DNA from: Leuctra nigra | Taxonomy: Eukaryota > Arthropoda > Insecta > Plecoptera > Leuctridae | Reading direction: 5' to 3' | DNA: 64,000 nucleotides | Assembly (NCBI GenBank): GCA_934045905.1 | Contig: OW203762.1 | Coordinates: 16,152,345-16,216,344 of the forward strand | Position numbers and translations under genes: made by a program | In this document: piece after piece, positions 63,121 to 64,000 of the stretch | Layout: each line of letters starts with the position of its first letter | How positions within the stretch are numbered: position 1 is the stretch's first letter | The notes under the pieces: generated by a model | Told to the model about the DNA's origin: nothing | Seen by the model: only the letters and a program-made list of their open reading frames with translations | Database searches by the model: none

Positions 63121-63321
63121 GGAAGCCCACTCCGACTGTGTCCTGGTTCGTGAACGACAAGCTGAAGGAGGGCCTCCTGGAGGGCGGCCACCACGTGGTC
63201 GTCAACCGCCTGGAGGTGCCGCGAGTGCATCGCAAGCTCCTCAACACCACGTACAAGTGCCAAGCGAGCAACACCAAGCTCATCTTGCCGGCGGAGAGAA
63301 CTGTGCGGCTGGAGCTCTATC
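63121..63321 (+). CDS. side-like: Sidestep-family Ig protein, exon encoding remainder of Ig domain 2
   Basis: Third coding exon, 201 bp. Joined in phase 1 to the previous exon it gives GGKPTPTVSWFVNDKL, then a divergent loop, then VVVNRLEVPRVHRKLLNTT followed by YKCQASNTKLILPAERTVRLELY. It contains the core tryptophan (VSWF) and the second cysteine in the YxCxASN motif, which completes the C2-type Ig domain begun by exon 54061-54174. The acceptor is the pyrimidine run ending CTCCTCCAG at 63120; the donor is GTGAGT at 63322. It leaves in phase 1, so further Ig, fibronectin and transmembrane exons are expected to the right of the window. The exon is strongly GC-rich with CTG/GTG/CTC codons, unlike the surrounding AT-rich DNA, as expected for constrained coding sequence. 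Confidence 0.92.
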
Positions 63322-63601
63322 GTGAGTAGTTCACTAAGTAGCTGTGTCTGTAATCAACATTCTTGCTCGCGGAAGTATTAACCTTCGATTTCTTTGGCGC
63401 TACTGTCTGACATTCCCAGCAATATCCGTATCGAATTGAAATTGTATCAGAGGTAATAAAAAAGGATTGAAAAGTCACAGCGTAGTCATTTTGTTAAAAT
63501 AACAGTGTTTTAAAACTGTGCCTATATATTAACATATATTTTTTTATAGTTTGAAACATGTATCCAATCAATAACATATGAAAAAATATGTGTATTATAT
63601 A
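63322..63601. other. Start of next intron
   Basis: Begins with the donor GTGAGT; no other structure recognised before the Helitron-like element. Confidence 0.5.
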
Positions 63602-64000
63602 ACTAGGAAAACGCTCAGTGTAACGCGTTGGTGAGCAAGCACGGGGACGTGCAAATTCTCGAACCGGAAATGCGTACACAAGCACAGAAAACATATACAT
63701 CCATATTGAATTGAAATATGATCACTCAATCAACACAACATATTATGCTTTTCATTGAAACTTGAAAATAACATCTAAGCATCCTGGTAAATATAGCAAA
63801 TCAGATGCAATTCAATTGGCACTGGAAAACATTCATTTTGATACTTCATTACTGACAGATATTAAAAATGTTAATAAGTTCATACGTTCTTAACTGATTG
63901 GGATGAAATTTGTAAAATAAGAGACAATGTTGGTCTTAATGATCATGCAAAATATGAGTTCTGAATTATGGAAGACCGTTTTCATTTTTCAGCCCATCAG
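63602..64000 (-). mobile_element. Helitron/Helentron-like element, reverse, cut by window end
   Basis: Begins ACTAGGAAAACGCTCAGTGT then AACGCGTTGGTGAGC, the complement of the family 3' end with an intact CTAG. It continues as the complement of the 3' half of 48294-49093 (ATTCTCGAACCGGAAATGCG and onward) up to the window edge. Confidence 0.75.

Overview
The window is a piece of an AT-rich animal nuclear genome, most likely an insect. Hemiptera is my guess, but nothing here proves the order. The only protein-coding sequence I can defend is three widely spaced + strand exons at 41700-41908, 54061-54174 and 63121-63321. They have good GT/AG splice sites and compatible phases. Together they encode the second half of one immunoglobulin domain and a complete second one. 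The residues ([32 protein letters not shown]) read like the arthropod Sidestep (side) family of transmembrane cell-adhesion receptors used in axon guidance. The exons for the signal peptide and for the first half of domain 1 are not in the window, nor are the later domains. The gene therefore runs off both ends, and at least the introns 41909-54060 and 54175-63120 lie within it. The 41.7 kb to the left is probably one very long intron or 5' region of the same gene.

The rest is non-coding and rich in mobile elements. (1) One family of non-autonomous Helitron/Helentron-like (HINE-type) elements recurs in both orientations at about 0.26, 1.44, 3.83, 8.02, 9.92, 13.12, 15.65, 40.6, 46.84, 48.29 and 63.6 kb. 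It has a 5' GAGCGAGCG head, a poly-T tract, and a 3' end with GCTCGCTCA, AACGCGTT, TGAGCG and CTAG. (2) A 103-bp satellite of 60.9 copies (16110-22384) starts exactly at the truncated end of one of these elements. (3) tRNA-derived SINEs lie at 22.7, 36.5 and 43.5 kb. (4) There are hAT-like MITEs on both sides of exon 41700-41908, and several foldback or palindromic elements (3950-4330, 6.7-7.1 kb, 31.4 kb, 36.9 kb). (5) A long foldback element at 30436-31219 carries, in its arms, hammerhead-ribozyme-like motifs of the minimal kind known from Penelope-like retroelements. A second motif of this kind sits at 62772-62818 on the minus strand.

The most interesting signals are the hammerhead-like foldback, the birth of the satellite at a Helitron-like terminus, and a composite Helitron-like element that looks like a read-through of its own terminator and is present in two nearly identical copies 33 kb apart. 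I see no tRNA, rRNA or CRISPR feature, and no convincing intact transposase, reverse transcriptase or viral gene. All similarity statements are by eye; no alignment, folding or database search was run.
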